A model generated the notes under the pieces. It was not told the DNA's origin. It made no database searches and saw nothing but the letters and a program-made list of their open reading frames with translations. Position numbers and translations under genes: made by a program. 61,920 nucleotides of DNA from Oscillatoriales cyanobacterium (GTDB lineage: Bacteria > Cyanobacteriota > Cyanobacteriia > Cyanobacteriales > Laspinemataceae): assembly GCA_011390955.1 (NCBI GenBank), contig JAABRM010000044.1, positions 1-61,920 of the forward strand, read 5' to 3'. Positions 34,660-43,409 of the stretch are shown piece after piece (position 1 is the stretch's first letter; every line of letters starts with the position of its first letter).

Positions 34660-35787
34660 CTAATTATTAAGTTTTTCTAGATGTGCTCTAGCTTGTGAGT
34701 GATTCGGTTCCCAATCAGTCACTTTCTCAAAAGCTATTCTGGCTTCAGATAATCGTTCTAGAGTTAGATAAGCAATCCCCAATTGATAAGCGGGGTATAT
34801 TTTGCAAAAATTTACATCAAAGGGTTCTTTTTTATAATAGCTTTCTTCTTCTCCTAACTTGAGACAGTTTTGAAAATAAGCAATAGAGCCTAATGGAAAA
34901 CCTAGATGCAGCAAAATCTCTCCAGCCAGATAATTCAAAGGCGGAAAATCAGGACACCATTCTAGTCCATGCTGACACAATATTCGCGCAGTTTCATAGT
35001 CTTCTTGCTGGAAAGCTTTTGAAGCAAAAAAATGCAACATAGTCGGCACTCTCAAAAATTCATCGGGCTTATTTCCCTCCAGGACGTAAGGCAACAGCCG
35101 TTCAAATAATTCTTGGTAATATAGCTGAGATTTTTCTGGATATCCAAACTCAGCACACATACTAGCTAAACAGTATAGATTTTCCAGGTTTAGCCCCTCT
35201 TCCTCTCGCATTTTTTCTAAAATTGGAATATTGCGATTTATAGCTTTTTGTTGAGTAAAATTTGGGTCAAGGTAGCCATAGTGTAGAATCTTAAGACTAT
35301 CTAAATAGACTCGACGGTTGTCACGGATTTTTTCCCCTTGGTAGACCAATTTTTCATGTAAGCGCCCTTGATATCTAATGTCTGGAATGTTTCGGAAAAT
35401 TCTCTGAAACTTACCACCTACTTGACTGTCTTCTTCTCCGACATTCAGTAAATCAACAGAATAAACCAGCACTTCTGGATCCGAATCTAGTGTTTCTCGA
35501 AATGTTGCCGAATTAACAATCAGTTCTTCATCGGCATCCAGGGTTAAAATCCATTTTCCTGATGCTTGAGAAATTGCATAATTGCGAGCAGCGGCAAAAT
35601 CATCGCACCACGGAAAGTCAAAAACTTTAGCATCTTGTTGCCTTGCGATTTCCGGGGTTTCATCGTTTGAACCCGTATCGACTACAATCATTTCATCCAC
35701 ATAAGGTCGAACACTGGTCAAACACCGAGTAAGATGTTGTTTTTCATTTTTGACAATGGCAAAAAATGAGATCAATGGTTGGGTCAT
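34660..35787 (-). CDS. Glycosyltransferase family 2 with TPR tail
   Basis: A 375-aa protein. The N-terminal GT2 domain (about 1-230) has ISFFAIVKNEKQHLTRCLTS, MIVVDTGSNDETPEIA, FDFPWCDDFAAARNYAI and LTLDADEELIV, the pattern of the WaaE/KdtX-like branch. The rest contains TPR-like helices (YLAGEILLHLGFPLGSIAYF and AYLTLERLSEARIAFEKVTD). No membrane helix is present, so it is cytosolic. It starts at ATG 35787, 285 bp away from the next upstream gene of the island on the same strand. The donor and acceptor sugars cannot be read from sequence. Confidence 0.85.
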   Translation of the reverse strand: MTQPLISFFAIVKNEKQHLTRCLTSVRPYVDEMIVVDTGSNDETPEIARQQDAKVFDFPWCDDFAAARNYAISQASGKWILTLDADEELIVNSATFRETLDSDPEVLVYSVDLLNVGEEDSQVGGKFQRIFRNIPDIRYQGRLHEKLVYQGEKIRDNRRVYLDSLKILHYGYLDPNFTQQKAINRNIPILEKMREEEGLNLENLYCLASMCAEFGYPEKSQLYYQELFERLLPYVLEGNKPDEFLRVPTMLHFFASKAFQQEDYETARILCQHGLEWCPDFPPLNYLAGEILLHLGFPLGSIAYFQNCLKLGEEESYYKKEPFDVNFCKIYPAYQLGIAYLTLERLSEARIAFEKVTDWEPNHSQARAHLEKLNN

Positions 35788-36072
35788 ATTATTTTAGCGA
35801 TCGCTGTAGTTAATTTTACCCTATCCTGGACGTTAGAAACCTTGTCAAAAGCCAAGTGTGAATTAGTGAAAAGGTAAGGTCAAAGATTTCAAATTCTACC
35901 CAAAAGGTAGGTATTTGCCAGATTTTTCTTCTGTTTAATTAAGAAACGTTGCTTAATCGTGGCTCAGGGAAAAATATTGGCAACCAGTGAATGTTTAATC
36001 TATATCGCGATGGTTCATTTAATCTTAAAGCGATCTGAAAAAAACATCAATGGAAATGCCTTAATATTTTAT

Positions 36073-38274
36073 TTACGAACAATCTTTCAGAGTCCAATTG
36101 TTCTCATTCACTTGAACAACTTGCTTACTGCTCAAGCTTTTTATCTCATAGAGTTCCATATTTTCCATTTCTAGTTTTGCTATAGTTTCTGCATTTTCAT
36201 AATCCCACTGAAATCGGCCACAAATTTTTGAATAAATGCTTTCCCACTCAATTTTACTCAGTGGTGGCAATATAGCAACTTCCACTCCTTCATTTAAAAC
36301 ATCTATATTTTCTTCTAGCATCAAAGTCAGTGCAATTTCAGAAATAATTTCTTCTGGAGTAATCTCATATTCTTTCGGAAAGTTACTCGTGTCTAATAGT
36401 AAAGTTATATTTTCTTTGTCCGGATGATTCCCGATGCTTAGGAGTACATTTTTTAGGAATTGTATGATGGCTGGTTCCTCTTGAGTCCAGTCTATAGAAA
36501 TCAAAAGATTAACTTTTCTCAGATTCAACTTATCGCTCAAATACTCTAAATATTCTTCATTATTATGCTTAATAACTTGTAAGATTGCGCGTACATGAAA
36601 AACTCCATCTCCAGTCTCTTCTTGAGATAAGCTAATTAATTTATATGCACCGTGAAAACCATAACTTTTACATAAATCTAAATACTCAGGAAATTCAATT
36701 GAGTAATACTTGAAAGAATTGATATTCCAAAAACTGACATGAGTCGGATCTTGAAAAGCTCCTCTACCATCTGTTGAAGGCACCAAAATGTCTACGATCG
36801 CTTCTGGTTTGCAAATCCGCCACATTTCATTCATTGTATGAAGACGATCTGGTAGATGCTCGATAACGTCATAGGCTTTTATTTCATCAACACTATTATC
36901 TGGGAATGGAAATCTTCGGGTTAAATCTGCAACAACATCAACTCCTTGCCAATCGTGAATATCGACTCCTATAAAGCCTTCTGTTTTTCGCGGGCCACAT
37001 CCTAAATCTAAACGGAGGTTATCTGTAATATCGTTGGTCATTTGACTAACCTTTGAAAGCATATAATTTACAATCTGTTCGTAACTATTATTAGTAGTAA
37101 TATCTTGATGAAGCTGCTCGGCAATTTCTAGCCGTTCTTTTTCATGGGATAAATAGTAATCAATTTTATAATTGAGTTCTTCAATTGTTTTGTAAGAGAT
37201 TTCTTCATGTACCGATGTCACCCTACGCAAGTCTGATTTCCAGTCAGTTAAAATAAATCCTCCTGCTGCACCCACATCCATAACACGGTTTACCACTGCA
37301 TCATCAAATTGCAAAGAAGTAATGTTTAAATTAATTTTAGAACTTGCATAAATGGATTGTGCTTCAGTATAGTTTTGGGTGGGAGGATGATAAATAACCC
37401 CTGATTTTTGTATTACTCTTTTGTCCATCATTCCAGACATATATCCAGGGTCTCCACCCACAATATCGATCTGAGAGGCTTTCAACCTATTAATAATCTC
37501 ACCTCTAAAAGAAGGATTTAACAGATTAGCTAAATAAATGTATTCAAACTTGTTTTGAAAACCGATTATATTATTGATATTTTGATCTTTTAAAACTACC
37601 TGATTATAAGGAGATTGTTTTAGTTTCAAGTCTAAATTCATCAGTCGATTCCAAAAGCCAGCACTCACTTGATGAAAAGCAGGAAGCGAGACAATGCTAG
37701 GGCTACTTTTATATATTTCTCCAAATCCAGGCAAAATATGCCCAACAAATGATATATTATATTCGTACTGGTCATCAATGCCGATTTTGGTGAATTCAGA
37801 GGCATGAAAAATGTGATAAACTCGCTTTATTCCCAGCAAATTTAAATCAATTATATCTTCCGGTTCTATACAAAAATGCCAGCTTTGATGGTTAACTCTA
37901 TAAATTGCCTCAATATAAGAAGCAAACGCATTTTCAGCTACAAAAAAATTATAGCTAATAGAATCATGATGAACAAAGATTAACTTTAAACACAATAATT
38001 CAAATACATAATGGTTGAGAGATTTACAATAAGACTTTAAACCCACAGAATTTGACAATATCAGGCAATAATCTATTCCCCAGTTTTGCGTCATTTTTAG
38101 TAAGTTTTGAATCGCATCATTTTGACTTGAATAGTGACTGTAATTAAAATAGATCACTTGATGTCCTTCTTTTTCTAAAGCATCTTTAAATCCTTTTGAA
38201 ATACGTTGATAAATAGGTGTCGGCGATCGCTCAATTAAAAAAGCGTATTTTTGTTTATTTTTGGAAACATTCAT
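36073..38274 (-). CDS. CgeB-like glycosyltransferase fused to a SAM methyltransferase
   Basis: I place the start at ATG 38274 with an AGAGGA site upstream (733 aa); a TTG-initiated frame adds 16 residues. Residues about 1-410 resemble CgeB/glycosyltransferase_1_2 proteins: KYAFLIERSPTPIYQRISKG, then YEYNISFVGHILPGFGEIY, and DVGAAGGFILTDWKSDLRRV, a typical nucleotide-sugar end. Residues about 420-590 are a methyltransferase, RLDLGCGPRKTEGFIGVDIH and YDVIEHLPDRLHTMNEMWRI. The last 140 residues, starting LNLRKVNLLISIDW, match the tail of the 29390 protein. So a shared methyltransferase-plus-tail cassette is joined to two unrelated glycosyltransferases. Confidence 0.85.
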   Translation of the reverse strand: MNVSKNKQKYAFLIERSPTPIYQRISKGFKDALEKEGHQVIYFNYSHYSSQNDAIQNLLKMTQNWGIDYCLILSNSVGLKSYCKSLNHYVFELLCLKLIFVHHDSISYNFFVAENAFASYIEAIYRVNHQSWHFCIEPEDIIDLNLLGIKRVYHIFHASEFTKIGIDDQYEYNISFVGHILPGFGEIYKSSPSIVSLPAFHQVSAGFWNRLMNLDLKLKQSPYNQVVLKDQNINNIIGFQNKFEYIYLANLLNPSFRGEIINRLKASQIDIVGGDPGYMSGMMDKRVIQKSGVIYHPPTQNYTEAQSIYASSKINLNITSLQFDDAVVNRVMDVGAAGGFILTDWKSDLRRVTSVHEEISYKTIEELNYKIDYYLSHEKERLEIAEQLHQDITTNNSYEQIVNYMLSKVSQMTNDITDNLRLDLGCGPRKTEGFIGVDIHDWQGVDVVADLTRRFPFPDNSVDEIKAYDVIEHLPDRLHTMNEMWRICKPEAIVDILVPSTDGRGAFQDPTHVSFWNINSFKYYSIEFPEYLDLCKSYGFHGAYKLISLSQEETGDGVFHVRAILQVIKHNNEEYLEYLSDKLNLRKVNLLISIDWTQEEPAIIQFLKNVLLSIGNHPDKENITLLLDTSNFPKEYEITPEEIISEIALTLMLEENIDVLNEGVEVAILPPLSKIEWESIYSKICGRFQWDYENAETIAKLEMENMELYEIKSLSSKQVVQVNENNWTLKDCS

Positions 38275-38378
38275 GCCATCATCCTCTGATTTACTATTTG
38301 AGATGCGATATCGATCTGACAAATATTGATATTTTAACTATTAATTTGAAACAATTACAAATTTAGCACAAAACAGTA

Positions 38379-38909
38379 TTATGATTTAGTAGCAATAACA
38401 TTCAAGCTAATCAAAGTATCTAAAATGCGAAGGCTACTACAGTCTTCAAATAAATTAAACTCGGAAAACTGTTCATATTGTTCAAACCCAACTTCAGCTA
38501 AATACATGGCTAAAGTATCAATATCAAAACCAACTTTATGCACGTCATACTCATTGGTATGAGCGCCAAAAATAATTCTCATTAAATGAAGACGTTCTAC
38601 GGGCAGAATATTAGGATGCAAATACAACCAACATAAGGTTTTGAGATCCGGAACGCTAATCAGAAGTTGGCCACCGGGCTTGAGAACCCGGTGCCATTCG
38701 GTTAAAGTCTTGATTAGTTCATTGTTGAGGCTATGGTGAAAATGCTCTAACACATGGCTGGCATAGATGGCATCCACTGAATCATTTTCAAACTGACTTA
38801 AATCAGAAGCATTCCCAACGTAGTCCACTTCAGGACGAGGTTCAATATCTAAAATTTTCCAATCAGGGTGGGATTCTTGCCCACCAATGTGCAATTTAAG
38901 TGTAGTCAT
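38379..38909 (-). CDS. Small SAM-dependent methyltransferase
   Basis: A 176-aa class I methyltransferase of the Methyltransf_11 kind. TLKLHIGGQESHPDWKILDI replaces the usual glycine motif I (HIGG), then DAIYASHVLEHFHHSL and EWHRVLKPGGQLLISVPDLK, motifs typical of sugar or lipid methyltransferases in polysaccharide clusters. It lies 104 bp upstream of the CgeB-like fusion on the same strand and may share its transcript. The acceptor is unknown. Confidence 0.82.
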   Translation of the reverse strand: MTTLKLHIGGQESHPDWKILDIEPRPEVDYVGNASDLSQFENDSVDAIYASHVLEHFHHSLNNELIKTLTEWHRVLKPGGQLLISVPDLKTLCWLYLHPNILPVERLHLMRIIFGAHTNEYDVHKVGFDIDTLAMYLAEVGFEQYEQFSEFNLFEDCSSLRILDTLISLNVIATKS

Positions 38910-39194
38910 GTTATCTTCTATGATGCAATCTAAGTTAGATTATAAAGCAAATTGCTATTGATTTATGTTAATTTTTGCAACATCAACATAAATCAACTAG
39001 ATATGTCGATAATTTTTGATATTTTTATGTAATTAATAATTTTATTGTTGTCTCAGAGATTTTATATGCCACAACTAATTTAATATGAGCATCAAGATGT
39101 ATAATAAAAATCTCATAATATTTTGCAGGATTCGGTTGATATGCCATTTTTGGTTTGGAGTTTAAAAAACAGCGGTCATTTAGACTCAATTCAC

Positions 39195-40136
39195 ATGACA
39201 GTCTGTACTGTTGGATCTCGTAAATCATCAAGTGAAGATGACTTTGGCAGTCAAGGTTGGGGGTGTATTTGCCCCTAACTTAACTATCTATGGATTTGAT
39301 GCTGATGCAGATGCTTGTGAAGCGGCTAACGCAGAACTTGAGGCAAGACAAATAAATTGGACTGAAAAACATATTCCGATCGCCTTGGCGAATTGTCCTG
39401 GAAAACGGACTCTTTATGTCACCAACGATCTCCAGTGTAGTTCCTTGTATCCACCCAACGAAGATTATCTGAAACGGTTTAGTGAGCCGTTTCAGAGTCA
39501 AATGAAACTCGATTTTAGTCTAGAAATAGAAACTACCACTTTAGATGATTTTTGTGACCAGGAAAAAATCGAAGCAATTGATTTTTTGCAAACAGACGTT
39601 CAAGGTGCAGATATGCAGGTATTGCAAGGGAGTTGTCGTCTGCTGGAACGGAGCCTGCTAGTCGTGAAAGCAGAGGTTTGTTTTTCCCATTTATATGTTA
39701 ATCAGCCGCTATTTGGTGACTTAGATAATTTTATCCGGCAGCAAGGTTTTACTTTATTTAAGCTGACAGCCGCTTGCCGTGCTCGTGCCCGATCGCCGAT
39801 TGTTTCATATGAGCATCCGGGACAATTTCTCTGGGGAGATGCTTGTTACATTCGAGATCCACTAGATCCACATGTGCCGATGCACTTTAAAACACCGGAT
39901 CGAATCCTTAAACTAGCTTGTATTGCCGATATGATCGGCTTTTGTTAGAGTATTTGACCCTCAACTATGGCCACGATCCCAAATATAATTGTGCCAACAA
40001 TATCGTAGAAACTTTATCAGAGTTTCCCGAACTGGTGAAACAAGGCTTAGGTTCCCTGCCAATAGTGGAGAAAATTCGCGATTACCTAAGTGGGAATACT
40101 CTGGAGTTATTACAGCATAATTCAGAAATCAAATAG
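39195..40136 (+). pseudogene. FkbM-family methyltransferase with two frameshifts
   Basis: Three frames together encode one FkbM-like protein of about 313 aa. Frame 1 from ATG 39195 gives SSEDDFGSQGWG up to a run of five G at 39259-39263; dropping one G joins it to VFAPNLTIYGFDADADACEA in the next frame. This runs through TTLDDFCDQEKIEAIDFLQT, the FkbM DxxC/DFLKxD-like motif, and QGADMQVLQG. At four T (39940-39943) it shifts again; one extra T would give MIGFLLEYLTLNYGHDPKYN. FkbM enzymes methylate sugar hydroxyls. Both lesions are homopolymer indels, so decay, phase switching and sequencing error all remain open. Confidence 0.75.
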
Positions 40137-40192
40137 GCGATCGCGCCTTTCTCTGTCCTTTCAGTACAGGGCATTGCCCTGTACTTGTGAAA

Positions 40193-40579
40193 TTATAAAT
40201 ACTGAACCATTGGATAATTCAAAATAGATTTATCTTCTGTCAGCATGATTAAATTATGCTGCAATGCTTGACAAATCAACAAGCGATCGAATGGATCGCG
40301 ATGTAACGGTGGAAGGTTGATTAATTGGGCGATACTTGCCTCATCCACTACCAGACTTTTAATAAAATGTTTGGTTCGCTGTTGGGGTAGGTAAATTGCT
40401 GGTGATTGGGGAAAAGGTAGCTTGCCCAGTTGATACTTAATCTCACATTCCCAAATGGAGACAACACTAAGAAAAATTTCATTATCGGGATTTTGAATCG
40501 CTTGCTTAAAATGCTCAGATAAGCGATTATCTTGATTGATGAACCAAAGAAAAATATGAGTATCTAATAGTAATTTCAT
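40193..40579 (-). CDS. PIN-domain toxin (VapC family)
   Basis: A 128-aa PIN ribonuclease. The first acidic residue is D6 in KLLLDTHIFLWF, followed by VSIWECEIKYQLGKLPFP (E49 region), HRDPFDRLLICQAL (the DxxD pair) and LTEDKSI. This is the short VapC form common in cyanobacteria. Its ATG overlaps the antitoxin stop by 4 bp (ATGA), so translation is coupled. Its position inside the glycan island suggests a stabilising or passenger role. Confidence 0.92.
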   Translation of the reverse strand: MKLLLDTHIFLWFINQDNRLSEHFKQAIQNPDNEIFLSVVSIWECEIKYQLGKLPFPQSPAIYLPQQRTKHFIKSLVVDEASIAQLINLPPLHRDPFDRLLICQALQHNLIMLTEDKSILNYPMVQYL

Positions 40580-40854
40580 TGAGGGTAGAATAAATCAATA
40601 ATTTCGTCTGGTAAAGGATCGTTAAAATCATCAGGAACAACGAATTCCCCTGCACATAACCCAAAGGGACGCAATTTACCTGACTGATGGTATTGCTGCA
40701 TAACTGCATCAATTCGAGCGTTTTCATCTAAACTGACTTCCGAATCGTCTGCGACAATAATTACCTGGATTTTTTGCCCTACAGGGAAAGGCAATTCAGA
40801 TAAAATAACTTGTTTTGATTCGTCAATTTTCATAGAAACTTTATGAATTTTCAT
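40576..40854 (-). CDS. Antitoxin of the PIN toxin
   Basis: A 92-aa protein from ATG 40854; the track's longer frame to 40902 adds 16 residues with no support. The N-terminal half, KVSMKIDESKQVILSELPFP followed by QKIQVIIVAD, is an AbrB/SpoVT-like or related beta-rich DNA-binding form, and the C-terminal GEFVVPDDFNDPLPDEIIDL is the acidic toxin-binding tail seen in many VapB-type antitoxins. It precedes the toxin with ATGA overlap. Confidence 0.82.
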   Translation of the reverse strand: MKIHKVSMKIDESKQVILSELPFPVGQKIQVIIVADDSEVSLDENARIDAVMQQYHQSGKLRPFGLCAGEFVVPDDFNDPLPDEIIDLFYPQ

Positions 40855-41086
40855 TTTACCTATCCAATTTGAATACAAAATCACTCTGAAATCATAGACC
40901 ACCGTTAACTGCTCGATCGAGGTTTGAATTGGATGCTTTGCCCATAATTCAGAAAATTGGCAATTACTTACAGCGGTTTTCTACTGAATAGACCACAGAG
41001 CATCTGTAGGTTTTATGAGGTGTAGGGGCGAAGCATGACCGCAGATAATTTATTGCTTAAAATATTGTAAGGGCATAAATTAGGGC

Positions 41087-43354
41087 TTAACCAGCATTGT
41101 TTTGGACATAAATCTCCCACATTTGCTCGTAAGCTTTTTCCATCTCACGGGTGAATTGCTTGGCATTCCACAGGGGGGCGGTTTGCCGTCCTTGCCGCAG
41201 TCGCCAAGAAATATCTTGGCGCAGTTTTTCATCTTTTCCTAGACGGATGCCCCATTCCACATATTCATCATCAGTCCAAGCAATTCCTTCCGTGATCCCA
41301 GCATTGATCATCATGGTGTAACTGTTGCGGGCAGCAAATTGCTCTCCCACCCGCGTCACCATTGGAATTCCCATCCACAGGGTTTCCATCGTTGTGGTGG
41401 CTCCGTTGTAAGGATAGGTGTCCAAAACTACATCGGCAATGCCTAAATTTGCCCGGTGAGTGGGTTCTGAAGGAGCGTTTGGCAAAAATCGCAGGCGTTC
41501 CGGGTCTACATCATATTCTTCCGCAAGTTGGATAAAAAAGTTTTTGATTGATTCTCGATCGGCAAACCCTTTAATCAATAAGTAACTATTTGGCACTTCT
41601 TTGATAATTTTCATTTGGAGTTTGGACGTATCAGGGTGTCGCTTGTATCCCTTCTGTCCAGTGAAATAAAGTACAGCATCACTGGGAATATTTAAATGTT
41701 GCCGTTTTAGATTCGGTACAGCCACCTCAAAGCCATCGACAGCGATATAAGTTTGGGGTAGTCGCCAGATTTTTTCTCTATAGTAATCTTGAGCGGTATC
41801 CGGGAGCACATAAGGATCGGCGATAAAATAATCAATCGTCGGTAATCCTGAAGCATCCCAACCCAACCAAGTAACTTGAATGGGTGCAGGTTTTAGCGCC
41901 ATTACCTCACAAGTTAAATCCATAGTGATACTGTCAAGATCAATTAATATATCAATGTTATCCTGATAAATTTGCTCGGCAATTTCCAAATTTTTAGCTC
42001 CAAGCTTACGATCGCAGTCTGCTTTACTGATATACCATTCCTGTAAAGGATCGTTTATTGGCTTATAAGTGATCAAATAAGCGTAAATTTCAAAGCGATC
42101 GCGGTTGTGATATTCAAACAGCCACCTTGCCAACCATCCGACGGAGTGACTTTTGAAGCAATGGGATATATATCCAATTTTTATCCGTCTATTTGGCTCG
42201 GAAAAATTCAGCTTTTTCTGCTGATTTTGTTGATAGTAACGTTGAATTTGCTCTGTCTCATAGGTTTGAAATTGAAAATAGGACTGGCATCGCTGGGATA
42301 ACTGATTGAGCGTCTGTCTATTTTCGGCGGCGCGATCGCTAAAATATGGGAAAAAATATGCTGAAGTGAGTAGGCGTGCTACCGTAGCTTGAGGCAGTTC
42401 TATCGGTTCTTCGGCAACGAGGGACGCAATTAGTTGCTTTTGCTCTTGAATCGCAGCATCCACCTCTTCCCAATAGCCGCCTGCGCTCATCATACCTCGC
42501 AGTCGCAAGTGATTGGCAAAAATTTTCTCCGGTAAACTCTCCACCAGAGCATAACATTCTTTGGCCAATTCGATCCCTTTAGCGTAATCTATCCCATTTT
42601 GATAAAAAGCAGCAAGATGTCTTAATACTTCAGCATTATTTTGATTTATTTCCCTACAAATTTCCAGCAGTAATATGGCCATACCGATTTGTTTAGTCGA
42701 GTAACCAATTTCTATGGCTGGGGGTAGTAGCACAGTAATTAAATCAACCTGATGCTGTTCGCGAAGCGTGCCGGATGGCATTAGATGTGGTACACAAGCG
42801 GCAGTAAATTCTATCGCTAATGGATGCAGTGGTGTGCGATCGAGAACTTTTTTTAATACTTGTAGTAGCTCATTTTGAGCCACAATATCTAGCTGTTCTG
42901 TTGCCAAAAGTTGAATAATTTCCCAGTCGCTGAATTCTTCTCCTGTAAATCTATCGATCGCGATCGCCAGTTGAATCAGCTTTAACAGGTTTGGCAAATT
43001 TGTGGGCTGAATTTCTCTGATATGCCCGCGAATTAACCAAGCTAAAGAATAATCTTCTCGTGCTGCTTGTCTATTGGCTTCAGTTGCTAGAATTTCCAAC
43101 AATTCTTCTGTCCAAAAATCCACCTGTTCCGGTGTGCCGTCAACCATTGCCAGCAACCAGGTAGTTGTTGCTTCTTCCTCTTTGCCTTGTAGCAGCAACA
43201 TTAATCCCAAATGCCAGTAGTAGGACTTAACATCGGGTTCAGCTTGGATCGCTTTTTCATAAAGATTAGCGGCTTGAGCATATTCTGATTCAAGTAGGAA
43301 TTGGTGAGCTTGCTGCTGCCATGAATTTATATCAGTTTGATTCTGGGATGTCAT
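41087..43354 (-). CDS. TPR plus SPINDLY-type O-GlcNAc transferase, copy A
   Basis: A 755-aa protein. Residues about 10-100 are TPR-like (SYYWHLGLMLLLQGKEEEAT). A long helical middle follows. Residues about 385-755 are a GT41 domain with IKIGYISHCFKSHSVGWLAR, PIQVTWLGWDASGLPTIDYF, YFTGQKGYKRHPDTSKLQMK and DVVLDTYPYNGATTTMETLW. The neighbouring gene 43410-45659 is a full-length paralogue 55 bp upstream on the same strand. These enzymes O-glycosylate Ser/Thr of proteins in the cytoplasm. The pilin gene just upstream makes pilin or an adhesin a reasonable acceptor, but this is inference. Confidence 0.92.
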   Translation of the reverse strand: MTSQNQTDINSWQQQAHQFLLESEYAQAANLYEKAIQAEPDVKSYYWHLGLMLLLQGKEEEATTTWLLAMVDGTPEQVDFWTEELLEILATEANRQAAREDYSLAWLIRGHIREIQPTNLPNLLKLIQLAIAIDRFTGEEFSDWEIIQLLATEQLDIVAQNELLQVLKKVLDRTPLHPLAIEFTAACVPHLMPSGTLREQHQVDLITVLLPPAIEIGYSTKQIGMAILLLEICREINQNNAEVLRHLAAFYQNGIDYAKGIELAKECYALVESLPEKIFANHLRLRGMMSAGGYWEEVDAAIQEQKQLIASLVAEEPIELPQATVARLLTSAYFFPYFSDRAAENRQTLNQLSQRCQSYFQFQTYETEQIQRYYQQNQQKKLNFSEPNRRIKIGYISHCFKSHSVGWLARWLFEYHNRDRFEIYAYLITYKPINDPLQEWYISKADCDRKLGAKNLEIAEQIYQDNIDILIDLDSITMDLTCEVMALKPAPIQVTWLGWDASGLPTIDYFIADPYVLPDTAQDYYREKIWRLPQTYIAVDGFEVAVPNLKRQHLNIPSDAVLYFTGQKGYKRHPDTSKLQMKIIKEVPNSYLLIKGFADRESIKNFFIQLAEEYDVDPERLRFLPNAPSEPTHRANLGIADVVLDTYPYNGATTTMETLWMGIPMVTRVGEQFAARNSYTMMINAGITEGIAWTDDEYVEWGIRLGKDEKLRQDISWRLRQGRQTAPLWNAKQFTREMEKAYEQMWEIYVQNNAG

Positions 43355-43409
43355 AGAAACCAGCCAAAAATATTTTTAGATGTAGGGGTTAGGGAAAGGA
43401 TAGTTAATT

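Noticed and set aside
39025-39231. Minus-strand 68-codon frame before the FkbM remnant
   Set aside because: AT-rich, no family pattern, and it overlaps the start of the FkbM frame on the other strand.
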